From the NCBI RefSeq assembly GCF_014651695.1, contig NZ_BMXJ01000011.1:28302-92301 (forward strand): DNA of 64,000 nucleotides, written 5' to 3'. The notes below the pieces were generated by a model that was given only the letters and a program-made list of their open reading frames with translations, did no database searches and was not told the origin of the DNA. The DNA is from Nocardiopsis terrae (GTDB lineage Bacteria > Actinomycetota > Actinomycetes > Streptosporangiales > Streptosporangiaceae). The translations under genes were made by a program, and so were the position numbers. Position 1 is the first letter of the stretch. Each line of letters begins with the position of its first letter. Of this stretch, positions 17,924 to 26,282 are shown one piece after another.

Positions 17924-18391
17924 TTACTTCCTGTTGGGGCGCAGCGTCCACAGGACGGTCATCCGGCCGGTGACCGTGCCGTCGTCGGTGCGCAGCTCGA
18001 TGTCGACGGGGAACTCGGGGCGCTTGCCCGCGTCGAGTTCGGCGACGACCTCGTCCCGGGTACGGCCCAGGGTGGCTTCGGCGGTGACGTCGCCCATCGC
18101 GAGCTTGAGGTAGCGGATCTCGGCGCTGACCGCGAGCGGAACGGCCCGCTCCAGCTGGTCACTGAAAGTGCCGACCACGATGGCGCCCGAGGCGGACTCG
18201 GCGAGCGTGAACATGGCCCCCGCGTGCGGGCCGCCCACGTGGTTGTGGTGGTCGGCGTTGTCGGGCAGCCGCATGACGGCACGCCCGTGGTCCAGGTCGC
18301 TGAAGGTCACGCCCAGCGTCCGTGCGAAGGGAACCGAGGCCAGGAACCCGGACTTGACCATCTCCGCCGTCTCGGCGTCCATTTTCTCCAT
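17924..18391 (-). CDS. Hotdog-fold thioesterase (DUF4442/PaaI-like)
   Basis: About 155 residues with the hotdog core DNADHHNHVGGPHAGAMFTLAESASGA, typical of DUF4442/PaaI-type acyl-CoA thioesterases. The His-Gly-Gly turn and the central helix carry the catalytic region. The ATG at 18391 is preferred to the GTG at 18397. A perfect dyad lies only nine bases upstream, so a fatty-acid- or acyl-CoA-responsive repressor may control it. The gene is monocistronic. Confidence 0.82.
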   Translation of the reverse strand: MEKMDAETAEMVKSGFLASVPFARTLGVTFSDLDHGRAVMRLPDNADHHNHVGGPHAGAMFTLAESASGAIVVGTFSDQLERAVPLAVSAEIRYLKLAMGDVTAEATLGRTRDEVVAELDAGKRPEFPVDIELRTDDGTVTGRMTVLWTLRPNRK

Positions 18392-18399
18392 ACGCACAG

Positions 18400-18415
18400 G
18401 TTACTCACGAGTAAC
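18400..18415. promoter_or_regulatory. 16-bp operator GTTACTC-AC-GAGTAAC
   Basis: Perfect inverted repeat immediately upstream of the thioesterase start, overlapping where its leader or promoter must lie. The TTAC...GTAA pattern resembles operators of TetR-family regulators of lipid genes; the regulator is not in the window. Confidence 0.65.
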
Positions 18416-18519
18416 TGCCTGGCGCCACCCCGGCCCCTCCTCGGGGCGAACCCGGAACATCCCCGCGAACCCGCCCCCGCCGTGGGTTACCATGTCTGGC
18501 GGAGAGGCAGTCTCCTCCA

Positions 18520-18608
18520 GGAGGGTTCGCATAGCGGCCGAGTGCAGTGCTCTTGAAAAGCACCAAGTCCTTGACGGGGCTTCGTGGGTTCAAATCCCAC
18601 ACCCTCCG
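18520..18608 (+). tRNA. tRNA-Ser(TGA), integration target
   Basis: About 89 bases with a long variable arm. The acceptor stem GGAGGGT pairs with ACCCTCC, the anticodon loop is CTTGAAA (anticodon TGA), and the discriminator is G without an encoded CCA. Its last 35 bases belong to the attL copy of the element repeat, so integration keeps the tRNA intact. Confidence 0.95.
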
Positions 18609-18609
18609 C
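18574..18609 (+). repeat. attL: 36-bp direct repeat at tRNA-Ser 3' end
   Basis: Identical over 36 bases to 29747-29782. It covers the tRNA T arm and acceptor 3' strand, beginning ACGGGGCTTCGTGGG and ending CACCCTCCGC. Confidence 0.93.
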
Positions 18610-18654
18610 AGAATCAGGAAGTTTTCCCAGGTGGGAGCCTTCCGAGAAACACGG

Positions 18655-18719
18655 CGAAGGCCGGTGGTCCCGGGCCGGTGCACATTCAGTGCACACGGTC
18701 CGCAGGCCACCGGCCTTCG
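18655..18719 (+). terminator. Element-borne hairpin replacing the tRNA-Ser terminator
   Basis: CGAAGGCCGGTGG and CCACCGGCCTTCG form a 13-bp stem around a 39-base loop, about 45 bases after the tRNA. The native-looking terminator is now beyond attR at 29798-29832. The loop holds the 17-bp repeat shared with the other end of the element. Confidence 0.6.
18679..18695. repeat. 17-bp repeat near attL (probable Int/Xis arm site)
   Basis: TGCACATTCAGTGCACA, identical to 29624-29640. Each copy lies about 70-110 bases inside the element ends, where arm-type recombinase or excisionase sites are expected. The sequence is itself a dyad, TGCAC-N5-GTGCA. Confidence 0.65.
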
Positions 18720-18751
18720 GTGTATCCGGGGCTGCCCCCGTTGAGGAGGGG

Positions 18752-19951
18752 TCACGCGGCCAGCGCGGCGAGGCGGGCGACGTCCATCGCTTCTGCGACC
18801 TCGTCCAGGCGGTCCGGGAACAGGTGCCCGTAGCGGTCGAGGGTCATCGTGGCGGTGGCGTGGCCGAGCATCGACTGCACCACCTTCACGTCGGCCCCGG
18901 AGGCGATGGCGAGTGAGGCCGCTGTGTGACGGAGCTTGTGCGGAGTGAGACCCTTGCCCGCCAGACCGGCCGCCTTCACCGCGTTGCCGAACTCCCGGTA
19001 ACGCCAGTTGCGGATGCGCAGCGGAGCACCCCGACGAGTCGTGAACACCAGTTCATCGGGAGCGCGCCCTTCCAGGAGCGGACGCAGTTCGGGCACCAGC
19101 GAGGGAGGAACGGGCACCGTGCGGGGCTTGCCCGTCTTCGGGGTCTGTTCGATGAGTTCGCCCTCCACCTCAGCGAAGGCCACCGCCACCCGCACCCGGC
19201 GCCGCTCCAGGTCCACACGTCCCACCCGCAGCGCGGCGGCTTCGTTGAACCGCAGGCCCGTGTAGGCCAGCAGGAGGATCAGCGCACGGTTGATCGGAGC
19301 AGTCGAGGCGATCTGCCCGTACTTGGTGCGCAGCCCGCCAGCGGCGTTGGCCAGAGCCTCCACCTGGACGTGGTCGAGGTAGACGTGTTCGGCTTCGGAG
19401 GGCTTGGGCAGCGGCACGCCCTTGGCCGGGTTGTAGGGGATACGCCGGGGCACGCACCAGCCGAGCACCATCGACAGCACGACGTGCGCGTGCCGGGTCT
19501 GCGAGGCCCCGAGGTTCGATCCGCCCTCGTCCCGCGGCTTCTGGAGCCGCGCCACCCACACGGCGATGTCCTCACCATGAATTGCCGAGAGCGGTTGGTC
19601 CCCCCAGCGCGGAAACACGTGGTTGTCGAGCACGGCCCGGTACTGCCACCAGGTGGACCGCTTGATGTCGGTGCGAGTGGTCAGCCACTTCTCGGCCATC
19701 TGCCCGAGGGTGACCTTCGCGGCCGAAGGGTCGCGGTAGGAGCCTTCGTGCAGGCTGTTCTCGATCTCGGTCTGCCGCTTCTCGGCATCCGGCTTCTTCT
19801 TGTAGGTGCCGGCGCTTTTGATCTTCCCGGAGGGGTCGTAGTAGCGGACCATCCACCGCGCGGGAGGGGTGCGCTTGGCGGTCTTGGCCTTGCGTACGGC
19901 TTCGGTGTACGCCTTGTCCTTGGTGCGGTCGTAGACCCAGGCACGGGCCAT
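18752..19951 (-). CDS. int: Tyrosine site-specific integrase
   Basis: 399 residues. The N-terminal part has the AP2-like arm-binding region (RWMVRYYDPSGKIKSAGTYKKKPDAE), then a SAM-like core-binding domain, then the catalytic domain with TGLRFNEAAALR (first Arg), HKLRHTAASLA (His-x-x-Arg) and a Tyr374 nucleophile in LDRYGHLFP. The gene sits with its 3' end towards attL, as in pSAM2. The ATG at 19951 has AAGGAG at the right distance. It should catalyse integration into and, with Xis, excision from tRNA-Ser. Confidence 0.95.
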   Translation of the reverse strand: MARAWVYDRTKDKAYTEAVRKAKTAKRTPPARWMVRYYDPSGKIKSAGTYKKKPDAEKRQTEIENSLHEGSYRDPSAAKVTLGQMAEKWLTTRTDIKRSTWWQYRAVLDNHVFPRWGDQPLSAIHGEDIAVWVARLQKPRDEGGSNLGASQTRHAHVVLSMVLGWCVPRRIPYNPAKGVPLPKPSEAEHVYLDHVQVEALANAAGGLRTKYGQIASTAPINRALILLLAYTGLRFNEAAALRVGRVDLERRRVRVAVAFAEVEGELIEQTPKTGKPRTVPVPPSLVPELRPLLEGRAPDELVFTTRRGAPLRIRNWRYREFGNAVKAAGLAGKGLTPHKLRHTAASLAIASGADVKVVQSMLGHATATMTLDRYGHLFPDRLDEVAEAMDVARLAALAA

Positions 19952-19970
19952 GATCAGTCTCCTTGGGGGG

Positions 19971-20180
19971 TTACCGGGTTCGGACCCAGGCATGGACCTC
20001 AGCGGGCACGTAGCGCACGTACCGGCCGATGCGGTGGGAGGGAGGCCCGTCGCCCTTGTATCGCCACTCGTAGAGCGTCTTGACGGGCACGCGGAGGTAG
20101 GCGGCCGTGTCCTTGACCGACCAGAGCCCTTCCTCAGCACGGGGTCGGGGCACGGTTGGAGTGGTGCCAGCGGTTCTCAT
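19971..20180 (-). CDS. xis: Excisionase/helix-turn-helix DNA-binding protein
   Basis: 69 residues with a MerR-like winged HTH of the excisionase type (LWSVKDTAAYLRVPVKTLYEWRYKGDGPPSHRIGRYVRYVPAEV). Its start overlaps the stop of rep in ATGA, and int follows after 19 bases, so rep-xis-int is one transcript, as in pSAM2. It directs excision together with Int. Confidence 0.88.
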   Translation of the reverse strand: MRTAGTTPTVPRPRAEEGLWSVKDTAAYLRVPVKTLYEWRYKGDGPPSHRIGRYVRYVPAEVHAWVRTR

Positions 20181-21877
20181 GCGGCCCTCGTCTCGGTGGT
20201 TGCCAAAAGATCGTTCTGCCGTGCGGCGTCGAGCTGAGAACGGCGTTTGAGCGCTTCCCCCACGGCCCGCAGCAGGCGTTGTTCTCGGGGAGCCACGTCA
20301 GGGTCGGTGGGACGTGCGAGTTCCCAGACGAAGTCACTGGAGTTGACCGAGTTCAGGACCGGGGGACGAGGGTGTTCGTTGTCGCCCTGGTCCTCGTTGG
20401 CGGGGCCGCTATTAACGCCGTTAATCCCGAGCACCTCCAGGACCCAGGCCAGCCGGTCCGCTTTGTGGTCGGCCAGGGTCTTGCCGGACCACTTGCGTGA
20501 GACCAGGACGCGGCGGCCCGCGTACCCGAGGTGTTCGCGGCGGTGGGCTTTGGAGCGGCAGAACCCGGGACGCTGGCCAGCTTTGGGATCCTGGGGCTGG
20601 ATGCCGTAGCGCAGCCAGTTCGAGCACCGGGGCGAGCACGGCTCAAAGCGCAGTGTTTCCATGAGCCGGTCCACGTGCTGTTCCTGCCGAGTCGTCTCGG
20701 CGGCGTGGCAGTCGGCGATGTCCTTGGTCAGGTATTTGGCCAGATAGCGCACGCACCGGGCGGCGTCCTCGGTGCCGACCACGACCCCCTTTGCGTCGAC
20801 CTGCTTTCCGAAGCGGACCACGTGGAAGGGCTCCGGGTCCGGTTGGTCGTCGATGGCGTCCAGCGCCTCATCCCAGGTCGGGAGGACTTCCCCCGTGGTG
20901 GGGTCGAGGTAGGTGGCGGCGTCCGCATCCCACACCGGCAGGTGTTCGCCCTCGAAACGCACCGTGTCCGCGTGAGGCCACCACACCTGGTGGTAGGTCG
21001 CGGCGGCGATCTGGCGCAGTTCGGCCCGGGGCAGGGTGCCGCGTGTGGCCATGTGCAGGTGCGGAGCCAGACGGCGTTGGGGTTCGACGGAGGCGAAGTA
21101 CTGGACGTCGAATCCGGCGACCCGGCGTAGGTTCTGCACGAACCGGTCGATGAGCTTGGAGAAGTGCAGCGTGTCCCGGACGGCCCGCCGGTAGTCATAG
21201 GTGGAGAAGTCCACCGGGGTGCCATCGGAGCGCACCCGCCCGTAGGAGTCCAGGGTGAGGGTCAGGAACAGGGAGGGTCGGAACACCTTCCCCGAGCCAG
21301 GGTCAGTGAACGCCCGCCCGACCGTCTTCCTCGTCATCGGTCGCTTGGGCAGACCCGGAACGTCCTGACGCCGTTTGGTGGAGCGCACCCGACGCGGACC
21401 CGACTCGGAGGAGGCCGAGCGGGTGACCGACCCTCGGAGCCCGGAGGCGGTGATCTCCTCGTCCAGGTCCGCGATCGCAGCGTCCAGCGCGGCGAGCTGT
21501 TCCGGAGCGGCGGCCCCGGTCGCGGCGAGCCGGTCGCGTTCAGCGGTGACCATGGCCCGCTGCTCGACCCACACCTGTTGCTGCTCGGTGGGCGGGTCGG
21601 GCTCCACCACGGGTTCGGCTTCCAGGTGCCAACCCTCCTCGCACTGCGAGCGGCGTAGGGACCGTTTCCTCTTTGCACAGGCCGGACAGCGTGATTCGAG
21701 CGTGGACCCGCACGGGACGTCGATCACCTCGGTGGCACCGGTCGCGATGTTCGTGCGTCGAAGAGAGACCGGCCGGATGCACACACCGTGGTCAGCGGCG
21801 ACCTGTTCGGCCACCTCACGGGCCAGGGGTTGCGCGAGTCGTTCGGCCCGGGTTGTCTTACCGGTAGGAGTGGGCAT
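20177..21877 (-). CDS. repSA: RepSA-like rolling-circle replication initiator
   Basis: About 566 residues. The N-terminal zinc-binding Cys cluster (CPACAKRKRSLRRSQC) is followed by the HUH-type initiator motifs: FLTLTL (motif 1), HLHMATRG (motif 2, metal-binding His pair) and a Tyr-containing motif 3 in CVRYLAKYLTKD. It nicks the element's origin after excision. The start is either ATG 21877 or GTG 21892; neither has a strong ribosome binding site. Replication capacity implies an excised circular form. Confidence 0.9.
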   Translation of the reverse strand: MPTPTGKTTRAERLAQPLAREVAEQVAADHGVCIRPVSLRRTNIATGATEVIDVPCGSTLESRCPACAKRKRSLRRSQCEEGWHLEAEPVVEPDPPTEQQQVWVEQRAMVTAERDRLAATGAAAPEQLAALDAAIADLDEEITASGLRGSVTRSASSESGPRRVRSTKRRQDVPGLPKRPMTRKTVGRAFTDPGSGKVFRPSLFLTLTLDSYGRVRSDGTPVDFSTYDYRRAVRDTLHFSKLIDRFVQNLRRVAGFDVQYFASVEPQRRLAPHLHMATRGTLPRAELRQIAAATYHQVWWPHADTVRFEGEHLPVWDADAATYLDPTTGEVLPTWDEALDAIDDQPDPEPFHVVRFGKQVDAKGVVVGTEDAARCVRYLAKYLTKDIADCHAAETTRQEQHVDRLMETLRFEPCSPRCSNWLRYGIQPQDPKAGQRPGFCRSKAHRREHLGYAGRRVLVSRKWSGKTLADHKADRLAWVLEVLGINGVNSGPANEDQGDNEHPRPPVLNSVNSSDFVWELARPTDPDVAPREQRLLRAVGEALKRRSQLDAARQNDLLATTETRAA

Positions 21878-21915
21878 CAGAGCCACCCCCACTGTGCCGA
21901 GGAGAAGAAGCAGGC

Positions 21916-22149
21916 ATGCGTATCGTCGGAGTCGCGAACCTGGTGATGGCCCTCGTGTGGGTACCGATCGCGGTCTTTGCGCCGTACGAGGGGGACGGCT
22001 TGGTGCGGCAGGCTCAGATCTTTAACGCGGTGATCTTCTCCACGTTCACGGTCATATGGGCCAGACATGAGCTGGTCGCTTACCGTGCCCGGAACAGGAG
22101 CGGTCGACATCAGGCACCTTCTTCCGTCGCAGAGGAAGCGGTCCCGTAG
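21916..22149 (+). CDS. Small two-helix membrane protein on the opposite strand of the AICE
   Basis: 77 residues with two hydrophobic segments (about 6-24 and 34-52) and a basic tail. Third codon positions are strongly G/C in the first 55 codons, which supports coding. It lies between rep and tra on the other strand and overlaps the last 40 bases of tra. It may be a spread (Spd-type) protein, but no family is recognised. Its orientation against the operon is odd. Confidence 0.5.
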   Translation: MRIVGVANLVMALVWVPIAVFAPYEGDGLVRQAQIFNAVIFSTFTVIWARHELVAYRARNRSGRHQAPSSVAEEAVP

Positions 22150-23543
22150 CGACCAGCCATGGCGGTGATGTCGTCATCGGAGACGAACGCGGCCCGCACC
22201 CGGACCGGAGAGGGTGAGGTCTCCAGGCGGACGTAGGCCACCCCGGGAAGGGTGGGATCGATCAGGTGCGCCTCAGCCCCGCGTTCCCGGGCGCCCTCCC
22301 CCAGGGCCATGTCCACCTGGGACGCCTCATCAAGGCGCAGGGCTATCTTGTCCGGGAAGAGGTTGCGCAGGTTCATCACCTCCTTGCGCGGGTCCTGGAG
22401 TGCGGCCAGGACGCAGAAGCCGACCGAGCGGCCTTGTGAGGTCAGGGTGGCGATGGCGTTCTCCGACCTTTTCCGCACGTCCCGGTCCGGGTGGTAGGCG
22501 GTCAGGAACGCGACCTCGTCCAGAACCACGACCACGAACGGATCAGCCGTAGTGGGGGTGTGCGAGCGCTGCTTACCCGCATACCGTTCGGCTCGTTCCT
22601 GCATCTGGGCCACGGCGTGTTCGAGGAGTTCCACCGCGGATTCGCCGGTGTCCGCGTACCGAGCGAAGAGGTCGCGCCCGTAGGCGAGTTCCATGCGTTT
22701 GGGGTCAATCCCCCATACCTGTGCCGTCCCGTCCGCGATGGCGGGGAGCATGGACCGGATGGCCGACCAGAGCACCGACCCCTTCCCCGCCCCGGTGACG
22801 CCGACGATCAGGACGTGGGTTCCGTGCAGGCGGAGTTTCCACGGGGTGCCGTCCTCGCGCTTGCCAACCGACAGCGCTGACAGGTCCGGGGCTTCAGGGA
22901 TGGGGAGGGCATCGAGGGGTTCGGCCAAGGTGTCGTGTCGGGGAAACTCCAACGTGATGGCACGCGGCCCGTTCACGGTGACCCGGCAGGAGGGTGCGGC
23001 GAACCCGTGCGCCAGCTCCACCACCCGGTGCTCAAAGTCCGAGGGAGCAGTTCCGGCCACGAGGGAGACACGGACGTAGTCGGCTCGGGCGTTACAGGTG
23101 ACCCGTCGGATGCGGGGCAGGTAGCGGCGTTCCTGGTAGGACTCGGCCAACCCGGAAATGACCAACACGGGTTGCCAGTGACGCCGGTAGACGACCAGGT
23201 GTCGCCACCAGGCCAGCAGACGCCAACTCACGCAGTACCGGTAGGAGTGCGGCCAGGTCCGCCACCACACCAGGGAGGCCACCGAGAGCCCACCAGCGAG
23301 CGCGGCCAGTCCGGGCCAGGACAGGTACCACCAACAGGCCACCACGGCCGTGGTCGAGGCGACCATGACGGGGAAGCGGAACGGCAGCAGCACCAGCAGC
23401 CGCACGAGCCGGTAGATCCAGGAGGCCAGGACGACGATGCCGGGGGTCTCCACGATCGGAGTCGTCCACCGCACCCCCTGGGCCGGGGTGGGCAGGGTCG
23501 GAGAGGACTGGGCGGCCCCCACCTTGGGTTGGCGCACCATCAC
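22110..23543 (-). CDS. traSA: FtsK/SpoIIIE-type conjugative DNA translocase
   Basis: 477 residues. Two or three N-terminal membrane segments (about 35-95) anchor a motor domain with Walker A GVTGAGKGS (about 247-255), Walker B FVVVVLDEVAFL (about 337) and a Q-rich sensor at ALQDPRKE. It belongs to the TraB/TraSA group, which moves double-stranded element DNA between mycelia without a type IV secretion system. It overlaps the preceding small gene by four bases, indicating translational coupling. Confidence 0.92.
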   Translation of the reverse strand: MMVRQPKVGAAQSSPTLPTPAQGVRWTTPIVETPGIVVLASWIYRLVRLLVLLPFRFPVMVASTTAVVACWWYLSWPGLAALAGGLSVASLVWWRTWPHSYRYCVSWRLLAWWRHLVVYRRHWQPVLVISGLAESYQERRYLPRIRRVTCNARADYVRVSLVAGTAPSDFEHRVVELAHGFAAPSCRVTVNGPRAITLEFPRHDTLAEPLDALPIPEAPDLSALSVGKREDGTPWKLRLHGTHVLIVGVTGAGKGSVLWSAIRSMLPAIADGTAQVWGIDPKRMELAYGRDLFARYADTGESAVELLEHAVAQMQERAERYAGKQRSHTPTTADPFVVVVLDEVAFLTAYHPDRDVRKRSENAIATLTSQGRSVGFCVLAALQDPRKEVMNLRNLFPDKIALRLDEASQVDMALGEGARERGAEAHLIDPTLPGVAYVRLETSPSPVRVRAAFVSDDDITAMAGRYGTASSATEEGA

Positions 23544-23800
23544 TCACCACCGCCGTTCAGAGCCTCGTTGGCGGCGACCTCGGCCCAGAGCAGGTCGGAG
23601 TCAGCACGAGCACACGCGGCGAACCGGGCTGCGTCGGGGTTGCCGTCCCGCTCAGCGATAACAGCGAAGATGCGGGATTTGAAGTCGAAGAACTCCGCCC
23701 GCTCCGCCTTGGTGGTGCGGGGCTTGTCGTACTCGGCCAGGAACACCCGTACCAGCTCGGGGCCGGACAGGGCGGACAGGTCTTCGGGATTCTGGGACAT
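23540..23800 (-). CDS. Conserved AICE small protein
   Basis: 86 residues, acidic and helical, no membrane segment or known motif. Its stop overlaps the tra start (ATGA), so it is made with Tra. Similar-sized genes precede tra in several AICEs as far as general knowledge goes; a role in transfer or spread is inference from position only. Confidence 0.7.
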   Translation of the reverse strand: MSQNPEDLSALSGPELVRVFLAEYDKPRTTKAERAEFFDFKSRIFAVIAERDGNPDAARFAACARADSDLLWAEVAANEALNGGGE

Positions 23801-23905
23801 ACTGGGGGCACCTCTTCACGAAGCTTTCGCAGGGTTCGAGTGGGGGTTAAGGGGCGGCTAGGTGCGCCAACACCAGGCCGCCCCGCTTTATGTGTCAGGA
23901 AGCGG

Positions 23906-24310
23906 TCAGGCCGCTTCCTTGGCCGGAGCACGACGACCACCAGCGGTACCGGGGGCCTTCACACCCCGAGCCCGCAGCGAGTACGCCACCCTGGGGCGGC
24001 GGCCGGAGTCGTCGACGTAGGGCATGACCGCCATCGCTTCGAACTCGATCGGGCGGAACGGCAGCCCCGGAACCTCGTCCGGCAGGGTCGGGCACACGTT
24101 CGCGGCGACCTTGACCTTCACCGACTTCGCCTTGCCCCGCGCTTCGGGGTCGGCGTCGATCACGTCCACCGCCCACAACGGCAACCCGGTGTCCTTGTCC
24201 ATCTGCGGACGCTTGGTCTCAAAGTCGGTGATCGCTTCCACCCCGAGCGCGAACGCACCGTGCGGGAAGACCGTGCCGAAGGAGACCGGCAACGCACCCT
24301 GAATAGCCAT
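23906..24310 (-). CDS. pra: Pra-like replication/excision activator
   Basis: 134 residues beginning MAIQGALPVSFGTVFPHGAFALG, with PGLPFRPIEFEAM in the middle. This is the pattern of the 'plasmid replication, integration and excision activator' family typified by Pra of pSAM2, which switches on rep-xis-int. The gene has its own promoter region, in which two dyads lie (24343-24360 and 24382-24397). GAGAGG precedes the ATG. A small repetitive KAPGTAGGRRAPAKEAA tail follows. Confidence 0.78.
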   Translation of the reverse strand: MAIQGALPVSFGTVFPHGAFALGVEAITDFETKRPQMDKDTGLPLWAVDVIDADPEARGKAKSVKVKVAANVCPTLPDEVPGLPFRPIEFEAMAVMPYVDDSGRRPRVAYSLRARGVKAPGTAGGRRAPAKEAA

Positions 24311-24342
24311 CTGATCAGCCTCTCAGTTGATGTCCACTCAAC

Positions 24343-24397
24343 CACTTGTTCGGTCAAGTGAATGTCAGAATAGCCCGCCTTACTCGTCCGGACAAGT
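24343..24397. promoter_or_regulatory. Two dyads in the pra promoter region
   Basis: CACTTG-N6-CAAGTG (24343-24360) and ACTCGTCCGGACAAGT (24382-24397, a 16-bp palindrome with one mismatch). Both lie between pra and the GntR gene upstream, where KorSA-type repression of pra is known in pSAM2. The half-site ACTTG/ACTCG also appears before the GntR gene. Confidence 0.6.
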
Positions 24398-24425
24398 GGA
24401 TAAGAAGGCAGGCAAGCTGTGGCGG

Positions 24426-25160
24426 TTACACCGCCGGGTAGGAGTCTTCCAGTTCGTGCAGGTCACCGGGCAGGACGATCTCAGCGACGGAGATGATGCG
24501 ATCGGAGGCGTCCAGTATCCGCGCGGTGATGCCCAGAACGGGCGTCGCCTCGTCCAGCTCCAGAATCTCGCGCTCTTGACCGGTGGCCGCTCGGGCGCAC
24601 AGGCGTTCCACGACGCGAGCGGGACGAAGCTGCTTGACCATCTGCACGTGTTCGCGCGCCCCAATGCTGATCGTCGCCTCAGATCCGAGGTCGGTTCCCT
24701 CTGCCACGTCCAGGGGGAACCAGAGAGTGACCAGCTCACTCGGCCCACCATCGGCGTCCAGGACCAGGCGGCGGCGCGTCACCGCTGGAGACTCAGCGGG
24801 CACGTCCAGGGTCTCGGCCAGAGAGGCGGGGACAGGAGCGCGGCCAGCGGTGAGGATCCGGTTGTTCCTGGCCTCTTCGGAGGCGTCGAAGGCACTGGCT
24901 CCGGCATGGGAGCGCTCAGAGGCCTGCTGAGGGACGCCGCGCACGAACGACCCGCGTCCGTGTTCGCGTTCGATCCAGCCCTGCATACTCAGGATTTGCA
25001 GCGCCCGTACGACCGTGGAGCGTCCGGCCCCGAACTCGCGGACCATTCGGGACTCGGAGGGAAGCATCTCCCCCACGGGATAGGTCCCGTCTTCGATGCG
25101 CTCTTGGATCGCCCGCACGATCTGTACGTACTTGGGCGGAGCGAACTCCAGACTCGACAT
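24426..25160 (-). CDS. GntR/HutC-family transcriptional regulator
   Basis: About 244 residues. The N-terminal winged helix (KYVQIVRAIQERIEDGTYPVGEMLPSES...) is followed by a UTRA effector domain (about 95-240, RRRLVLDADGGPSELV onwards). ATG 25160 is preferred over GTG 25169 because AGGTGG lies at the right distance. It is one of two GntR regulators in the element, and the one located next to pra. A TACTCG-N6-CGAGTA dyad before its start suggests autoregulation. Confidence 0.85.
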   Translation of the reverse strand: MSSLEFAPPKYVQIVRAIQERIEDGTYPVGEMLPSESRMVREFGAGRSTVVRALQILSMQGWIEREHGRGSFVRGVPQQASERSHAGASAFDASEEARNNRILTAGRAPVPASLAETLDVPAESPAVTRRRLVLDADGGPSELVTLWFPLDVAEGTDLGSEATISIGAREHVQMVKQLRPARVVERLCARAATGQEREILELDEATPVLGITARILDASDRIISVAEIVLPGDLHELEDSYPAV

Positions 25161-25182
25161 GATGTCCACCTGGTGACTCTAG

Positions 25183-25208
25183 TACTCGTGTGATCGAGTA
25201 GCTTACTC
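25183..25208. promoter_or_regulatory. Operator before the first GntR gene
   Basis: TACTCG-TGTGAT-CGAGTA (25183-25200) is a perfect dyad, and a third half-site TACTCG follows at 25203-25208. It lies just upstream of the GntR start. Confidence 0.6.
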
Positions 25209-25375
25209 GCGTTGCATGGCCCTGTCAGCAGGTGGGGGCACATTTGAACCCCGCACGGCGACCGGGAGAGGGCGGGAAGCGCAACCGGAGCAGGTGCGCA
25301 CATCGCCGGAGGAGGAGAGCCCGCGTGCCCTGGCCTCCGTGGTCTCGGGCGAGACGTCAGGGCACGCGGGGGTAT

Positions 25376-25807
25376 CTAGAACGGTCGCCAGTTCGCGGCC
25401 CGTTCCACGACGTAGACGCTCAGGTTCTCCACCGTGGCACCGCACAGGGCACGGCGTTCGCCCTCGACCAGGGCAGCGGCCACCAGACCCACGTCATGCC
25501 GGGCGGCGACCTCACCCGAGGTCAGTACAGGAGGGGTGACCGTGCGGACGTGGTTGCACACCGCACCGTCCACCACGTGGGACAGGCCCACGACGTAGGA
25601 CAGCCGCAGCCGGCGCCGGGCGACCTGGGGCGGCAGCTCGCACCGCAGGCGTTGGACCACCGGTTTCCCGTCAGGGCCGGTGCCCACGGTTTCGTAGGTG
25701 ATGGACAGCCAGTCCTCGCAGGCCACCCGCACACGCACACCGTGGGCGCGAGACCAGGCGTAGAACGCGGCACGGTCCGCCGGAGGTGAGGTGTGTTCGC
25801 CACTCAT
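25376..25807 (-). CDS. AICE conserved hypothetical protein
   Basis: 143 residues, soluble, with no motif recognised. The sequence from AFYAWSRAHGVRVRV to VVERAANWRPF looks like a folded alpha/beta domain. It overlaps the upstream gene by four bases (ATGA), so the two are translated together. It lies in the conserved stretch between the operator-controlled promoter at about 26.5 kb and the GntR gene. Confidence 0.65.
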   Translation of the reverse strand: MSGEHTSPPADRAAFYAWSRAHGVRVRVACEDWLSITYETVGTGPDGKPVVQRLRCELPPQVARRRLRLSYVVGLSHVVDGAVCNHVRTVTPPVLTSGEVAARHDVGLVAAALVEGERRALCGATVENLSVYVVERAANWRPF

Positions 25808-26232
25808 GAGCGCACCGCCCCGACCGCGATGGCCGTGCGCACCAGGTCGCGCAACTCAGCCATGTCATCGACTGCCGGGGGCGGAGCCGAGATCTGTTCG
25901 AGCAGACGCAGGCCCCGCCTGTCCCGTTCGATCCGATGCGCAGTGCGCTTGTGCTCGAAGTGCACGTAGGGGCCGCGCAGGAGGTTGTAGGCACGGGGGT
26001 CGCCACTGTCCATCACGATCGGTTCCGGCGCGGTCCACAGTTCCACCCGCGCAGGCGGGGGCAGGTGCACCGTCCGAGGTCCGTTCCGGTGATGCCTCCC
26101 CCGTGGTTTGGGTCGTATCAGAGTCACCAGAGCCCGAATCAGGGCGATAAGGTCGCTCACGTCAGCCTGCTTTCTCAGGTTGGCCGCGCCCCCGGACGCC
26201 TTGCCCGCGTCGCGGGGGTCACTTGTCGACAA
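25804..26232 (-). CDS. AICE conserved hypothetical protein
   Basis: 142 residues. One short hydrophobic stretch (ALIRALVTLIRP) is followed by a basic Pro-rich segment and a soluble domain (RVELWTAPEPIVMDSGDPRAYNLLRGPYVHFEHKR). The TTG start at 26232 follows AAGGCGG. The function is unknown. Its stop overlaps the start of the next gene. Confidence 0.6.
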   Translation of the reverse strand: MSTSDPRDAGKASGGAANLRKQADVSDLIALIRALVTLIRPKPRGRHHRNGPRTVHLPPPARVELWTAPEPIVMDSGDPRAYNLLRGPYVHFEHKRTAHRIERDRRGLRLLEQISAPPPAVDDMAELRDLVRTAIAVGAVRS

Positions 26233-26282
26233 GCCGCCTTGCAGCGTGGCGAAGGATCAGCCACGTGCGGCTTGAGTGGTTC

